Made by a program: the position numbers and the translations under genes. Source: Margaritifera margaritifera (lineage: Eukaryota > Mollusca > Bivalvia > Unionida > Margaritiferidae). From it: 64,000 nt of DNA. The stretch spans positions 1,488,001 to 1,552,000 of the forward strand of contig JAQPZY010001448.1 of the NCBI GenBank assembly GCA_029931535.1, written 5' to 3'. The notes beneath the pieces were generated by a model. That model was not told the origin of the DNA. It worked only from the letters and a program-made list of their open reading frames with translations, and searched no databases. Every line of letters begins with the position of its first letter. Position 1 is the stretch's first letter. This document shows positions 36,790-49,479 of the stretch, in pieces.

Positions 36790-38700
36790 AATGAATCAGT
36801 TTTATGAATCTCGAAGAGTACATAAAATTCCAAATACAGCATACCAATGCAGAAAAATGCTTAGTAAATAACAATTTATTTCTGAGATAGAAGCAAGACT
36901 GATATAATTGTCTAAGTTCCTACGATCTGGCACAGTTTTATTGTTTAAAATCCAGATTCTATTTTTAGACAAGGATAAAGATTTAATATTGGCAGTTTGG
37001 ATCTTGTCTAGAAATTGCATTCTAAGTGCCTGGTACTTATAGCATTCCAGAAGAAAGTGACATTCATCTTCAACTTCTCCCGATTTACAATTATGACAGA
37101 TTCTGTTATTTGTGTTGGAAGTAGTACACCAGCCTGTTTCAATATGTAACCAGTGAATACTAGTCCTTAATCGAGCTAAGCTGTCTGTCTACATCATTTT
37201 TCACTGCAGTATGATAATTTTAAAATTTAAAGCTTGTTGTGAATTCTCTGTGGGTTGTAAGTTTCTCACTGGAATTAAGTTCATCATACCATCCTGTTCA
37301 GAGTGTGCTCTAGGTGATGTATTATAATTTTCTCCTCCTGCAATGTGAGGAGCTAGAGAGGAACTTGTGAAGATTGAGTTCACTGAAGGATACAAACATA
37401 CAAGATACTGAGTTCACTAAAGGATACAAACATACAGGATAACCAGAAGTTTTCATTATTTTGATGCATATTTATATTTACTCGTAGTTCTTCCTTTAAA
37501 AACTTGAAATTCAGGCCATCAAATGTTAAGCCTAACTCAATACTTAATCGTGTACATTGAAATATCTATGAAGAGCAGAAATCTACGAAGTTCATAAAAC
37601 ATCTATGAAGAGCGGAAATCTACTAAGTTCACCATAGGCAGAAAGGTTTGCATCAATACATGTATACAACTAGTAACATCATGAGGTACATGTTTGAATA
37701 TACAAGTTAGCTAAAAAAATGTTTTTTATCCTCTTTAAAACAAATTATTAAGGGCCTCACTGAAATTGCTGTTTAACAAATACACTAACCTCGAGTAATT
37801 TGTACTTATGAATACACTAAATATTAACTGTGTCAATACAGAAAGTCTCGTCATACAATTTACACCCTTTGTTAAGATCTATACCTTTGGCTAACAATAA
37901 TTTATATGAAGGACCCAGTTGGCACAATATTGATAAACTTTGTTAAGACAGTTCTGAAAAAAAAAAAACGAAAGATTGAGACAATAACAATAAATCATTA
38001 GCATACAATAAACAATCTATGTGTCTATTGCCTAAACAAACAGAATCACCAGAGGAGTCGAAACTCCTTACAATACCATCGATGGATATATTTAATAAGT
38101 TTTGGACCCTGGTTGTGTCCCTGAAAAACACCAATCTGGGAAGGAAATGCATCAAATAAGCCCTGAGATTTAAAGTAACACTTTCAAGCTGATATGAGAT
38201 TACACAGGTTTTATCATTCATAAGAATTTTCCCCCATAGTTACTGAAACGAGTTTGAGAAATAAAGCTGGGTGTATGGCCGAGTCAAAGGTTTAAAGAAG
38301 GTCAATAAAGCAGGCATATATATTTTTTTATTCATGTAGGTGTTTACTTATAACGGTTTTCAGTTTCCAAATGTGGTGAGATCTCCAACAACCATGTTTA
38401 AAACCTATTTGCTCATCATGAAAAGCTTCATTCTCAAAGAGGAAAGTTTCAGGTATCTTATTTAGGATACTGTTGAATAATTTTCATAGACAACGAGCAA
38501 TTGCAGTATCCCTGTAGGATTTAGAATTATTCCAGGTTTTATGGATGGATATCAGATAACCATCAAACAATGCATTAAGATATGATCCATGATTCAATAT
38601 CAGATAAAGTGGCTTTTCTAAACATGGTAATAAAGCAAAATAATCATATTTCAACATTGTATTTAGGATACTATCAGGACACCAGGACCACTGCTTTTGT
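36790..38700 (-). pseudogene. Dead non-LTR retrotransposon (RT and C-terminal domain)
   Basis: Minus strand, 5' to 3'. Around 38700-38600 the frame gives SGPDG-like and KYDYFALLPCLEKP. Then QIGFKHGCWRSHHIWKLK comes near 38395, followed by YACFIDL and AFDSAIHPALF near 38260. LLYANDLLLLSQS (the YADD catalytic block, with Asn for the first Asp) lies near 37980, followed by QNCLNKVYQYCANW. The 3' part near 37170-37050 gives LARLRTSIHWLHIETG and ICHNCKSGEVEDECHFLL, the CxxC...H...C motif of LINE C termini, and reads on to a stop at 36802. Frames shift repeatedly, and 37200-37900 contains poorly matching sequence and two short tandem duplications. Nonfunctional. Jockey/CR1-like group, clade not determined. 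Confidence 0.85.
37375..37645. repeat. Two short tandem duplications inside the LINE relic
   Basis: gagttcactgaaggatacaa is repeated at 34-bp spacing near 37375-37440, and atctatgaagagcagaaatc at about 45-bp spacing near 37563-37640. Confidence 0.7.
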
Positions 38701-38757
38701 TGTTAAAAAGTGATTTTGAGCAGGTTGAGAATATTTCTTTAGCAGAAATGTGCTTAT

Positions 38758-38930
38758 CCAACTGTTCGTTAAGTTCAGTGACCCGCACACATTCTCAGTG
38801 TGTCGTAAACGTGCATATACAACTGTTCCTTAGATTCAGCGACCCGCACACATTCCCAGCGTGTCATAACTGTGTTTATTCAACTCGTTGTTAGGCTCAA
38901 TAACCCGCATACATTCTCACTGTGTCATAA
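38758..38930. repeat. 60-bp tandem repeat, three copies
   Basis: Units around acccgcacacattctcagtg and tgtcgtaaacgtg, located just upstream of the LINE relic. Confidence 0.88.
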
Positions 38931-39325
38931 ATGGATTTGATTTTGGTTAGTCTTTTTCAGTATTTACATTTAAAAAAAACTTTTTCCATTTCTGAGTATC
39001 AAAAGGGAGGGGAAAGAGGGGTGAAAGTCACGATCGTTTAGGCTATTAACTCTTTTTACTATGAGTGGGAATTCCCCGGGAGGAGGAGGGGGGGGGGGGG
39101 GCAATTTTTGTATGAGAACAGTGTCTATGAATAGACCCTCTTATAACATGTTTCAACAAACGTGTGTGTGATAAATAACTTTTAATGAATACAGATAAAA
39201 TTTGCGGTTGTTTATCTTCATTATCGACACACGTCAGCCATCTTGCGTTATGACAATGACACTTGGTAGCATATGCATTATAGTCAATGTCGCCCACATG
39301 GCCTTGGGCGTAATAATCGAAGCTA
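38931..39325. other. No gene seen; G run at about 39085-39102
   Basis: A ggaggaggggg homopolymer patch; otherwise nothing recognised. Confidence 0.5.
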
Positions 39326-39542
39326 CCGTATATACTCGCGTATAATCGCAGTCCAAATGCAAACAACATAGACCCTGATCTGCCGTCGCATAATGCGCCG
39401 GCAGATCAGGGTCTATGTTGTTTGTTTTACTGATTAGTCCTTACAAACTGCATAGACCCAGATCTGCTGGCGCATTATGCGACGGCAGATCTGGGTCTAT
39501 GCAGTTTGCAGTTGGTATTGAATTATACGCGAGTACATACGG
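39326..39542 (+). mobile_element. Double-hairpin MITE, copy 1
   Basis: Terminal inverted repeats ccgtatatactcgcgtataa and ttatacgcgagtacatacgg, flanked by TA (39324-39325 and 39543-39544). Inside are two long palindromes. One runs from aacaacatagaccctgatct to its reverse complement, centred on cgcataatgcg. The second runs from aaactgcatagacccagatc to its reverse complement, centred on cgcattatgcg. A spacer of about 20 bp (gattagtccttac) lies between them. TA target sites point to the Tc1/mariner superfamily. No coding capacity. Confidence 0.93.
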
Positions 39543-39618
39543 TAATTGTTATACTGGTTCTTAGCACTTTATGAGAACCATAAGCTCATTATCTGAAGGG
39601 ATACGTCTTCAGAACATA

Positions 39619-39728
39619 TTAAGAACTATCAAAAACTTCCTTCTTTGGAATCCAAAGGTCTACATATAACGATTTGAAATCATTATCACTGAATATAACG
39701 AATATGTTTTCAGAGGCTCTTTCGGGAA
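39619..39728 (-). CDS. Putative exon of the right paralog (WIPKKEVFDSS)
   Basis: Minus frame of 36 codons, PERASENIFVIFSDNDFKS then LYVDLWIPKKEVFDSS, ending in TAA at 39619-39621. A stop lies just before it, and an AG (aacaag) sits between that stop and the frame, allowing an acceptor. The left block at 3525-3660 aligns but has stops. Function not recognised. If this stop is real, then this exon and the one at 33721 cannot both belong to one transcript, unless they are alternative ends or separate copies. Confidence 0.3.
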
Positions 39729-39735
39729 CTTGTTA

Positions 39736-40364
39736 TCATCCCTGCAACTTATGTTATACTGTGGAGAAGGTTGGACATGCTGAGTTTTCTTATAGATGAT
39801 ACTTTATAGCTGTGGAAAACTTGCCTAAATATTGATAATGTACCAGTCTCTCTCATTTGCCGAGCCAATATGGATTGAATATTCCTTTTTAATAATCATA
39901 CATTCGACGACTTTACATGGTCTAAATGCAAGCAACACAATTCTTCGTGTTTCTCATATCTTGAACAACTTTTTTCACTTCCAGTGTTCATAACAGCTCC
40001 CACCTCTCTTCCTCTCCATATTTATAGTTCGAATTAGTACCAATATCTGCGTCAGTATTTTAGTTGCTAAGTTTAGGAAACGTTAAATTACACTGTTGAA
40101 TGTTGAAAAGTGAAACGTGTTTGGGTTTTTATTTGGCAGTGATAAAAAGAAACACTAATAATGAATCAATGTGCCACAGGGCGCTGGTCAGAATAGTTTC
40201 AAAGTAACGCGAACAGACACTAACTATGGTAAAATAGCCATTTTAATTTTGACGAGATAAGGGGGAGGGGGGGAAGAACGTAATTATTACGTATAGGTAA
40301 GTGAAAAGGGGACAATTAAAAATATTTGACACATAGAAGGTCACATGACACGAAAGCTCGTGCC
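39736..40364. other. No gene seen
   Basis: AT-rich with a small G-rich patch near 40261. Duplicated block 2 ends at about 39735. Confidence 0.5.
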
Positions 40365-40930
40365 AAGAACATACTTATAACACTGGAATATGGTAGATTC
40401 TATCGAATATGATGAATACAGAGAATGTACATTAACACTGGAATACGGTAGCTTCGATCAAGCATGATGACTACAAAGAATGTACATTAACACTGGAATA
40501 CGGTAGCTTTGATCAAGCATGAGGACTACAGAGAATGTACATTAACATTGGAATACGGTAGCTTCGATCGAATATGATGTCTACAGAGAATGTACATTAA
40601 CACTATAATACGGTAGCTTCGATCGAATATGATGACTACAGAGAATGTACATTTACACTGGAATGCGGTAGCTTCAATCAAGTATGATGACAACCGAGAA
40701 TGTACATTAACACTATAATACGGTAGCTTCGATCGAATATGATGACAACAGAGAATATACATTAACACTGGAATACTGTAGCTTCAATCGAGTTTGATGA
40801 CTACAGAGAATGTACATTTGCACTGGAATACGGTAGCTTCAATCGAGTTTGATGACTACAGAGAATGTACATTTGCACTGGAATACGGTAGCTTCAATCG
40901 AGTTTGATGACTACAGAGCATGTACATCAT
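40365..40930. repeat. 55-bp minisatellite
   Basis: About ten units around acactggaatacggtagctt and gactacagagaatgtacatt. Spacing is 55 bp at 40446, 40501 and 40556. Confidence 0.93.
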
Positions 40931-41398
40931 TTTTAAGTTTGAAATCAATCTTTCCGTATGCTATAAAGAGAATATGTAACTGGAACACAAAATGTTTTTT
41001 CTCCGAATATTTTTTTGTATTCATTAAACCCGAATGCAGTGAATATTTATTGGACCATGCTGAAGCAGTGTTGTATAGACACACAATATATCATTCTTGT
41101 AGTTAATTCTGGCCGCTAGGGCCTGTTGGTTTTCCTACAGACGGTGATGTCATGGTTGCTGATTTCGCACAATTTACATAATTGTACAATTGTTGTAAGC
41201 TTCAGTTTTCGAAGGAAGTTCTAACAGTTTTATCACATTTCAGGTGTATGAGACGCATTTCAATCTCAGATGACGTCATGATGATTTATTTAAAGTGGAG
41301 ACACGTCAGTAATAAATTAGCGGCTGTCCACATTTTGGTATGAACTTAAAATCAAAAGTTAGAGTAGGATTTATTGATATATCTACCTCTACAAAATG
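40931..41398. other. No gene seen
   Basis: Less AT-rich stretch with an acceptor-like cacatttcag near 41243 and no supported exon. Confidence 0.4.
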
Positions 41399-41816
<418 letters not shown>

Positions 41817-41920
41817 GGATCTCCCTAGGATGGATCTCCATTATCCTGCAAGAAAAGTAGAACAGGCACAGTTAAACGGAATTCATTTTGAATGGGCTCT
41901 ACATATGACCAACTGAAAGA

Positions 41921-42170
41921 GGGGCCCCGGGTGGCCGAGTGGTCTAAGGCGCTCGCCTTTACCGATCACTACCATCTCACCTCTGTCCGCGTGGGTTCGA
42001 GTCTTGGGCTCGGCCAATGTGGTTATGTGAGAAAGTTTGCCAGTAGCTTCCCGTGGGTCGGTGGTTCTTCCCGGGATTTTCCCGGGTTCTTCCTTCACCA
42101 AATATACTGGCCGCCATGTATAGCCTATCATGTGCTGAAAAAATGGCGTTAAACCCATAAAAACCATAAA
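41921..42170 (+). mobile_element. tRNA(Ser/Leu)-headed SINE with 13-bp target duplication
   Basis: Best copy of the family. ggtggccgagtggtctaagg (box A) and gtgggttcgagtcttggg (box B) make a type II tRNA-like head. The core has cttccttcaccaaatatact, ggccgccatgtatagcctat and ggcgttaaaccc, and the tail is a (CATAAAAAC)-like run. accaactgaaaga flanks it on both sides (41908-41920 and 42171-42183) without mismatch, showing target-primed insertion that is fairly recent. Confidence 0.95.
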
Positions 42171-42183
42171 ACCAACTGAAAGA

Positions 42184-42869
42184 CAGCATGTGTTATGCTC
42201 AAAATAGGACAATATTAAGAGATACTAGGCCTATCAGAGTTATTACATTGTCCCTTAAATTTTCAAATGGTCCATTGCTATTCTTCATTTTGTATTGTTT
42301 TATATAGGTAAGTTGGTTCTTGGCCCACTGGTTTTCTGAGACTGGGAGATCCCTTATATATTCTTTTTAAAATTATGTAATGAATTAGTGTACGTTGGCT
42401 CAGATTGTGAAAGTTGATTCGTAACCAGGATAACTAATGGTTAAAGATTAATCCTGAAATTCTTATAGTTCTAATTGTATTCTGGGAAAATTATATTATA
42501 TCAAAATTTAGAATTGTGAGTTATTAATGAACGTTTGTCCTTTTGAAGTTTCAAGGAAATAAGCCCTAATAAGCGAATTAAATATTAGGCATCACGTTTA
42601 TTAATTGGCAAATTATTTGTTTCCGGCGAAGTTAAAGTTCTACTTCATAGAGAATTAAAAGAGAAATTATGCGATTTTAATTATGTTTGGACGTTTGTGA
42701 AATATGAACAAGACTGGAAAAATACCATGGTTAAAGTGCAATATGGTCCCATTAAGAGAGGCACAAAGAGGAATAAATAGTAGATTAAAGCCACGAAACT
42801 TATGTATTCTTGTCAACTGACTGTTAACGATGCCTGGATAGGGTCGGTCATCTTATAGCCTTAAACACC
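42184..42869. other. No gene seen
   Basis: AT-rich, no tandem structure or supported frame. Confidence 0.5.
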
Positions 42870-43375
42870 TTAATTAAACAAGTTAGATCAAAGACGGCCA
42901 GGTGAGATATTCAGTTTCGACCAGTTGGGTGTGTCAGGCTTTGCAAATACACATTGGCAGACTTAACTTGCAATTTTCTTTATAGGAATTCGATTTCATT
43001 AAGGTGTTGAAAGCATACCTACTTCGATACAAACAGCGTTCATTAACCAAATCGCTTACATATGAAAAATATATTTACTTTTCAAGACAAATACGCCACA
43101 GCAATAACTTGGCGAGCGCAGTTTGAATTTATTTTATAAATCACCGCATTTCTTGTTCTTATGCGACAATTAAAGCCATTTGTATAGCGACAAACATTGA
43201 TATTGAAAGGAACTTCGACTTCTTAATAGAAGTCAATATTAAAGTTTGTTCTTCTACGCATTCATTCAAAAGTTGTATTCGGAATTAGTACAATAGGTGT
43301 ACTCATGGCATGTAAACATAACTATCAGCTGTATACAGGTACAAAGTTCTATATAGATTTTTTTAACAAATAAGT
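42870..43375 (-). other. Right member of duplicated block 4
   Basis: Counterpart of 6890-7385. On the minus strand a short frame ends ...PDTPNWSKLNISPGRL before TGA, and the left copy gives ...TPIWTKLNTPAGRL before TGA, but the left has a one-base indel just upstream. It may be a coding end or coincidence. Confidence 0.7.
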
Positions 43376-43442
43376 GGGAATATGACAATGCACATAATAG
43401 AGATACATTCAAAATTGCTTTTACAAGACTTGATTTTCGGGG

Positions 43443-43444
<2 letters not shown>

Positions 43445-43530
<86 letters not shown>

Positions 43531-43535
43531 AAGAA
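43445..43535. repeat. (GA)n microsatellite
   Basis: About 80 bp of pure GA, ending in gaaagaaaga. The left copy has GATC/GA at the same relative place. Confidence 0.97.
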
Positions 43536-44904
43536 GGGGGTGGAAGCAGGGAGGGAGATGTTAATCGAAAATCATCATGGTCAAAATATACAGAAAAACC
43601 AAAGATAGTGTATTTGCCAATATATTATTATATTATCAAGTGTAAATGCTCAGATAAGTTTGTCATTACACATTACAAGTCTTCTGTAATTTGAAATCTT
43701 ATTTGATTTTATATTACATGAACACATTTGTTTCATAAGTAAGATCTGACAGAGATCATTCGAGCAAAGAGAGAAAGAATACGAAACTCGACATTAGTCA
43801 TTATTTGAATGTATATCTACAATTGATACTTTTATTTTCTTGTACATATATAATATCCTTATAAGAACAACACCGACTTAACATAAAAGAAACTATTTAT
43901 CAATCTAAACGAAAAGCCGCGAAAGCGCTAACCAACAAATAATTCATCAGAGAGACGGCGTATAGCAAACTTCATAAGTACCGGTGTTTTATCAAAACCG
44001 ATCACTTCTGGCATTATGGAAACGCAACTACATGCAAGATTTACTTACCTCCGAAATTGAAGAGCCCGACAACATGCAAATCTACGCACCTCCGAGACTA
44101 AAAATTTGACAAGGGAAGTGCTCCAAAAAGCACAGGAAATTTTACGTTTTGCAAAAACACATGTTTAACATTTTTAAAAGAAAAATAATTTTACTTCGTT
44201 TAAATCACAATCAAGACATATATTAGACTGACCTTAGCAAGTCATGAAATAAATAAAGTAATGGGGCCAAGTGTTTGGAACGATTTCGTTACTCTTAACA
44301 CACTGACGTGTCCTCATAGCTGGTCGGCGTAAGGATAATATCCAAAATTGTATAGTAAATCGCCAGATAGCAGAGTCATTTACTTAGCAGCGATGGTGCA
44401 TAGAGGGCGTATAGTTGTAATCAAGTCACTTCCTCACAGACGCTTGAGTTTCCCGTCATTACAATCCTCTGCAGGGGGAGTGATTCTGAGAATATTTGGA
44501 CCCCAATTATGTCATGTAGATATCAGAGTTCGGCTGCAATATGCAATTAACCGATACAGAGACATTAATTTATGATTTTGTTCACTTTGGTTCGGGGAAA
44601 ATATGTAAAGTTAAGATACGTTTCAATTTGATCCACGGATTTAAGTTACACATCACGAATGAAGTACATGCAGATATAACTACGTGTTCAAACGGAGAAA
44701 AGATCTGGTAAAACATTCAGCAAGTAAGCCACCACGAAACTTATATTTTAAAATAAAGTTCAAAGATTTCCTTGTGTCCCCTGGAGGGATGATAAAATGC
44801 CCCTATGCACACTTAATAAACTTCGGTAGACAGAAATATCTCTGAAGAAGATCGTTTTTGCATTTTTCCACCCACACTGATTTATGAAGTCGTTTAACAT
44901 TTAT
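43536..44904. other. No gene seen
   Basis: The first part continues duplicated block 4 weakly. A 75-codon plus ORF at 44348-44575 is unsupported. Confidence 0.45.
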
Positions 44905-45515
44905 AGTTTGTGCCGAGTTCGGTATTCTAGTACTTGTATGTGTTGTGCGTCCATCGGTATTCTAGTAGTTGTATGTCTTGTGCATCCATCGGTATTCTAG
45001 TAATTGTATGTTTTGTGTATCCATCGATATTCTCGTACTTATATGTCTTGTCTATCTATCGGTATCCTAGTAATAGTATGTCTTGTGTATCCATCGGTAT
45101 TCTAGTACTTGTATGTCTTGTGCATCCATCGGTATTCTAGTACTTGTATGTCTTGTGTATCCATCGGTATTCTAGTACTTGTATGTTTTATGTATCCATC
45201 GGTATTCTAGTATTTGTATGCCTTGTGTATCCATCGGTATTCAAGTACTTGTATGTCTTGTGCATCCATCGGTATTCCAGTACTTGTATGTCTTGTGTAT
45301 CCATCGGTATTCTAGTACTTGTATGTTTTGTGCATACATCGGTATTCTAGTACTTGCATGTTTTGTGCATCCATCGGTATTCTAGTACTTGTATGTCTTG
45401 TGTATCCATCGGTATTCTAGTACTTGTATGTTTTGTGCATACATCTATATTCTAGTACTTGTATGTCTTGTGCATCCATCGGTATTCTAGTACTTGTAGA
45501 TCTTGTGCATCCATC
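44905..45515. repeat. 35-bp minisatellite
   Basis: About seventeen units of tattctagtacttgtatgtc followed by ttgtgtatccatcgg. Because 35 is not a multiple of three, the three frames rotate, and any ORF repeats only every 105 bp. Confidence 0.95.
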
Positions 45516-45664
45516 GGGAAAAAAAGCAGCTTGGACTTATCGAAAAGACTTACTGTCGTGCTTTATACTAGTATGACTAACATATTTGTTAGTACTCATG
45601 ATTCAGTAAGTTAAGGATCAAAGGTAACTAAAATCTCCGGACATAAATTTGACTGAGATACAGT

Positions 45665-45845
45665 ATTCAAAGAATGGCCATTCAATAACAACAGTATTCA
45701 AAGAATGGCCATTCAATAACAACAGTATTCAAAGAATGGTCATTCAATAATAACAGTATTCAAAGAATGGCCATTCAATAACAACAGTATTCAAAGAATG
45801 GCCATTCAATAACAACAGTATTCAAAGAATGCCCAGTCAATAACA
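45665..45845. repeat. 31-bp tandem repeat, six copies
   Basis: Units of cagtattcaaagaatggcca followed by ttcaataacaa. Confidence 0.93.
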
Positions 45846-46617
45846 AAGCACATCAGGTATATTTGAGCCGTGATTAGATAGTAATGTGGCGACTATCGAA
45901 ATATTTTTTTAAAAACATTTTTGAGATCTGATGTTTGCAAAGTAATGCTCCATTTGAGTTTGTTGGAGTTTTTTTTCCGCTAGAAATGTTCCCAAAAAAC
46001 AGCTGGGTTTATGGTGAAGACAACAAGCACAAACACATTTTGCGAATGCTCCTTGTAATATTTGTCATCGTGCCTGGTGTTTAGAAGCGTTTGGAATAGG
46101 TTCAAATTTAAAGAGCGATGATTGGTTCGTCAGAGATGACCAACCATCAAATTTAATCGGTTAGAAATATTTTCGATATTTTTTAATGGACAACGTCATT
46201 TTTGTATACTTGGTAACAGTGAAGTTGCTTGTATTCCGTAATGCCCAACGGTTTTCCGGCACATTGGCTGTCTTGTTGTTGACACTTGAATTGTACTAAA
46301 CAACGTGCTATTCACATAGTTTACTTTTCCTGAAAGTTTTCGTACCATAACTTACGGTGTAACACTTAAAAAGTAATCTTTATTAGTTTATATTCGATTC
46401 CATATCATAATGGAACGCTTGGTCATTTGACTTTTCTGACCAGTCTTCGATTAGTTTTGATAAATCGTCGTAGTATGCGAAGTACGCCAGTATAATGAAG
46501 TTATGAATTTAGATTTTTTTTTTTTAAATATTAAAAAAAAATGAAAGAGTAACAAATTGAACGTGTTGACATAATACAAATTTAGAAGAACACTGAGAGA
46601 GAGAGAGGAATACTTAC
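45846..46617. other. Probable intron side of the right exon 1
   Basis: AT-rich with a poly-T/poly-A patch at about 46511-46540 and a short (GA)n at 46594-46608 directly after the donor. No further exon recognised. Confidence 0.45.
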
Positions 46618-46695
46618 ATGTTTGTCGATCTTCCGGGAGGCTGCGAAAGGGTTTATGTCCTCACTAAGGTAAACATAATCCCCTTCCATCTCCAT
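46618..46695 (-). CDS. Putative first exon of an unrecognised gene (right paralog)
   Basis: Minus strand: ATG at 46693-46695, 26 codons beginning MEMEGDYVYLSEDINPF and continuing AASRKIDKH, then the consensus donor GTAAGT (46612-46617). The left paralog at 9274-9351 has the same length and splice position with 18 of 26 residues identical. The upstream TATAAAAGG, an in-frame second ATG two codons later, and the perfect donor make this the best-supported exon in the window. The acidic N terminus, without a signal peptide, suggests an intracellular protein. The rest of the gene must lie at lower coordinates. Candidate later exons are given at 39619, 33721 and 29514. Confidence 0.6.
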
Positions 46696-46724
46696 TGTGA
46701 GAATTCACTGATTAAAATACAGAT

Positions 46725-46733
46725 CCTTTTATA
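46725..46733 (-). promoter_or_regulatory. TATA box of the right paralog
   Basis: TATAAAAGG on the minus strand with its first base 38 bp before the ATG. A TCAGT initiator-like site (46707-46711) lies in between, at slightly short spacing, so the 5' leader would be only about 10-15 nt. The left paralog has a weaker ATATATTAAGG about 50 bp before its ATG. Confidence 0.5.
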
Positions 46734-47200
46734 AGTGTATACCAAGCCTCATTTCCTATCTGGTCTAACACCGCATCAACAGCAAAAATCAGAGGTACAA
46801 GGCTGTGTGGTATGTTGTGATGATGCTTGTAAGTCACATATTTTGTTGATATATTTACATGTCATACATTGGTATGCTGCACATTTCAGTACAAAAATGT
46901 GATGATTCAATTTAATGCAATGATTCAATGATGTTTAACTCATCATTCAAATTCTCTTCAACTGCAGAGGATTATCCCAATGTGTCAGGTAGGACATTTT
47001 GTTCCTTAGAACTCTGTCATGTGATGTGTCTCTTAGTCCCGAGCACCAATCAGCAAGAAAGGAGGTACGTGTTAAGTCAGTGTTCACTATCTATCAGTAT
47101 CTATCAAAATCACATTTGAATCTCCAGTGAAATACCTGATCGGAAAATTCAACATAAGTCGAGCAGCCTATAGGGAAGTACAACACTAGTCACGTGCGCT
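46734..47200 (-). promoter_or_regulatory. Upstream region of the right paralog (duplicated block 5)
   Basis: Counterpart of 9400-9880. The best preserved stretch is 47060-47150 (gaggtacgtgttaagtcagt and cagtgaaatacctgatcgga). Preservation upstream of a shared TATA/ATG arrangement fits shared control sequence, but nothing is shown about regulation. Confidence 0.5.
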
Positions 47201-47489
47201 GTGCGGTTTTATTGTGGCATTTAGTTTCCCCGTATATGATCCACCCACTACACTTACTATATTTTCTGGAATTGGAATGATTTCTGCTACAAAAGCATTG
47301 TGTGATTCAAATATGTACAAATTATGACGGAAACTTAAAAAAAAAGAATGCTCTTTAATTTTATTACAAAGAATTTGCTATATAATTCTTTCATACAATT
47401 GGATTTAGCTCCTGATTATTCCGCGAGTAAAATGAATTGAAAAAAAATGTATCGATATTTTTTGTATGAAACAAGAAATGCTCAAGAAA
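47201..47489. other. No gene seen
   Basis: AT-rich; nothing recognised. Confidence 0.5.
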
Positions 47490-47712
47490 GAGACATAATA
47501 GGAGACTAAGGACCAAATGGACTCTGGAAGCACTTCAACACGATGCATATTAACTAACACAAAGGGACTTAATAGGAGACTAAGGACCAAATGGACTCTG
47601 GAAGCACTTTCAACACAATGCATATTAACTAACACAAAGGGACTTAATAGGAGACTAAGGACCAAATGGACTCTGGAAGCACTTTCAACACAATGCATAT
47701 TAACTAACACAA
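47490..47712. repeat. ~75-bp tandem repeat, three copies
   Basis: ggagactaaggaccaaatgg at 47501, 47575 and 47650; copies two and three are identical by eye. Confidence 0.93.
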
Positions 47713-47840
47713 TGCAGCTATTATTGACGTGATTTGCATATGACCGTTACAAAGCTTACATCCATAATTGACATATGAACAATTGTCAGTGTTCAAAATG
47801 TAGTTGAAACTGGGATAAAAATATAAAAGTTAAAGCAAGA

Positions 47841-47843
<3 letters not shown>

Positions 47844-47915
<72 letters not shown>

Positions 47916-48040
47916 CAGCAATCCATTGATAAGCAGTAACTGATTGACATATGTTATATACAGCAATCAATTGATAAGCAATAACTGATTGACATATGTT
48001 ATATACAGCAATTCATTGATAAGCAGTAACTGACTGACAT
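47844..48040. repeat. (TA)n followed by a 45-bp repeat
   Basis: About 65 bp of TA, then three units of tatatacagcaatccattga followed by taagcagtaactgattg. Confidence 0.93.
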
Positions 48041-48107
48041 AATGTCGTATACTGCTCGCCGCCTAATTGGTCCGCACTACAATAGGATCGCCGATAAAAA
48101 GTGCTTT

Positions 48108-48109
<2 letters not shown>

Positions 48110-48188
<79 letters not shown>
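48110..48188. repeat. (TA)n microsatellite
   Basis: About 78 bp of pure TA. Confidence 0.97.
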
Positions 48189-49230
<1,042 letters not shown>

Positions 49231-49238
49231 ATGCTAGT

Positions 49239-49433
49239 CAGTGTTGGATTACCCAATAGGCAGACTAAGCACGTGCTTAGAGCACCAGCAAACCTGGGCA
49301 CAAAAAAAATAAAAAAAAATAAAAAAAAAAAAATTACGGTTTAGTTTTGTTTTTATTTTGAATTACATGGGGGGGGGGAGGCACCCTAATCTTTTCAGTG
49401 CTTAGGGCCTCTAAAGGTCTTAATCTGGCCCTG
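49239..49433 (+). mobile_element. hAT-like MITE of a second family
   Basis: Left end cagtgttggattaccc and right end taatctggccctg form an imperfect inverted repeat (cag-g-c-gattaa). The ends are flanked by atgctagt (49231-49238) and atgctact (49434-49441), 7 of 8 bases alike. Inside are a pair of subterminal phrases (agcacgtgcttagagcacc and cagtgcttagggcct), an A-rich run and a G run. Non-autonomous. Confidence 0.8.
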
Positions 49434-49479
49434 ATGCTACTACAACTATCACCCTGTTCCACACTATAATATAACTGGC

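Noticed and set aside
41921..42005. tRNA-Ser or tRNA-Leu gene
   Set aside because: It is the head of a SINE with two further copies, a shared body and a target duplication.
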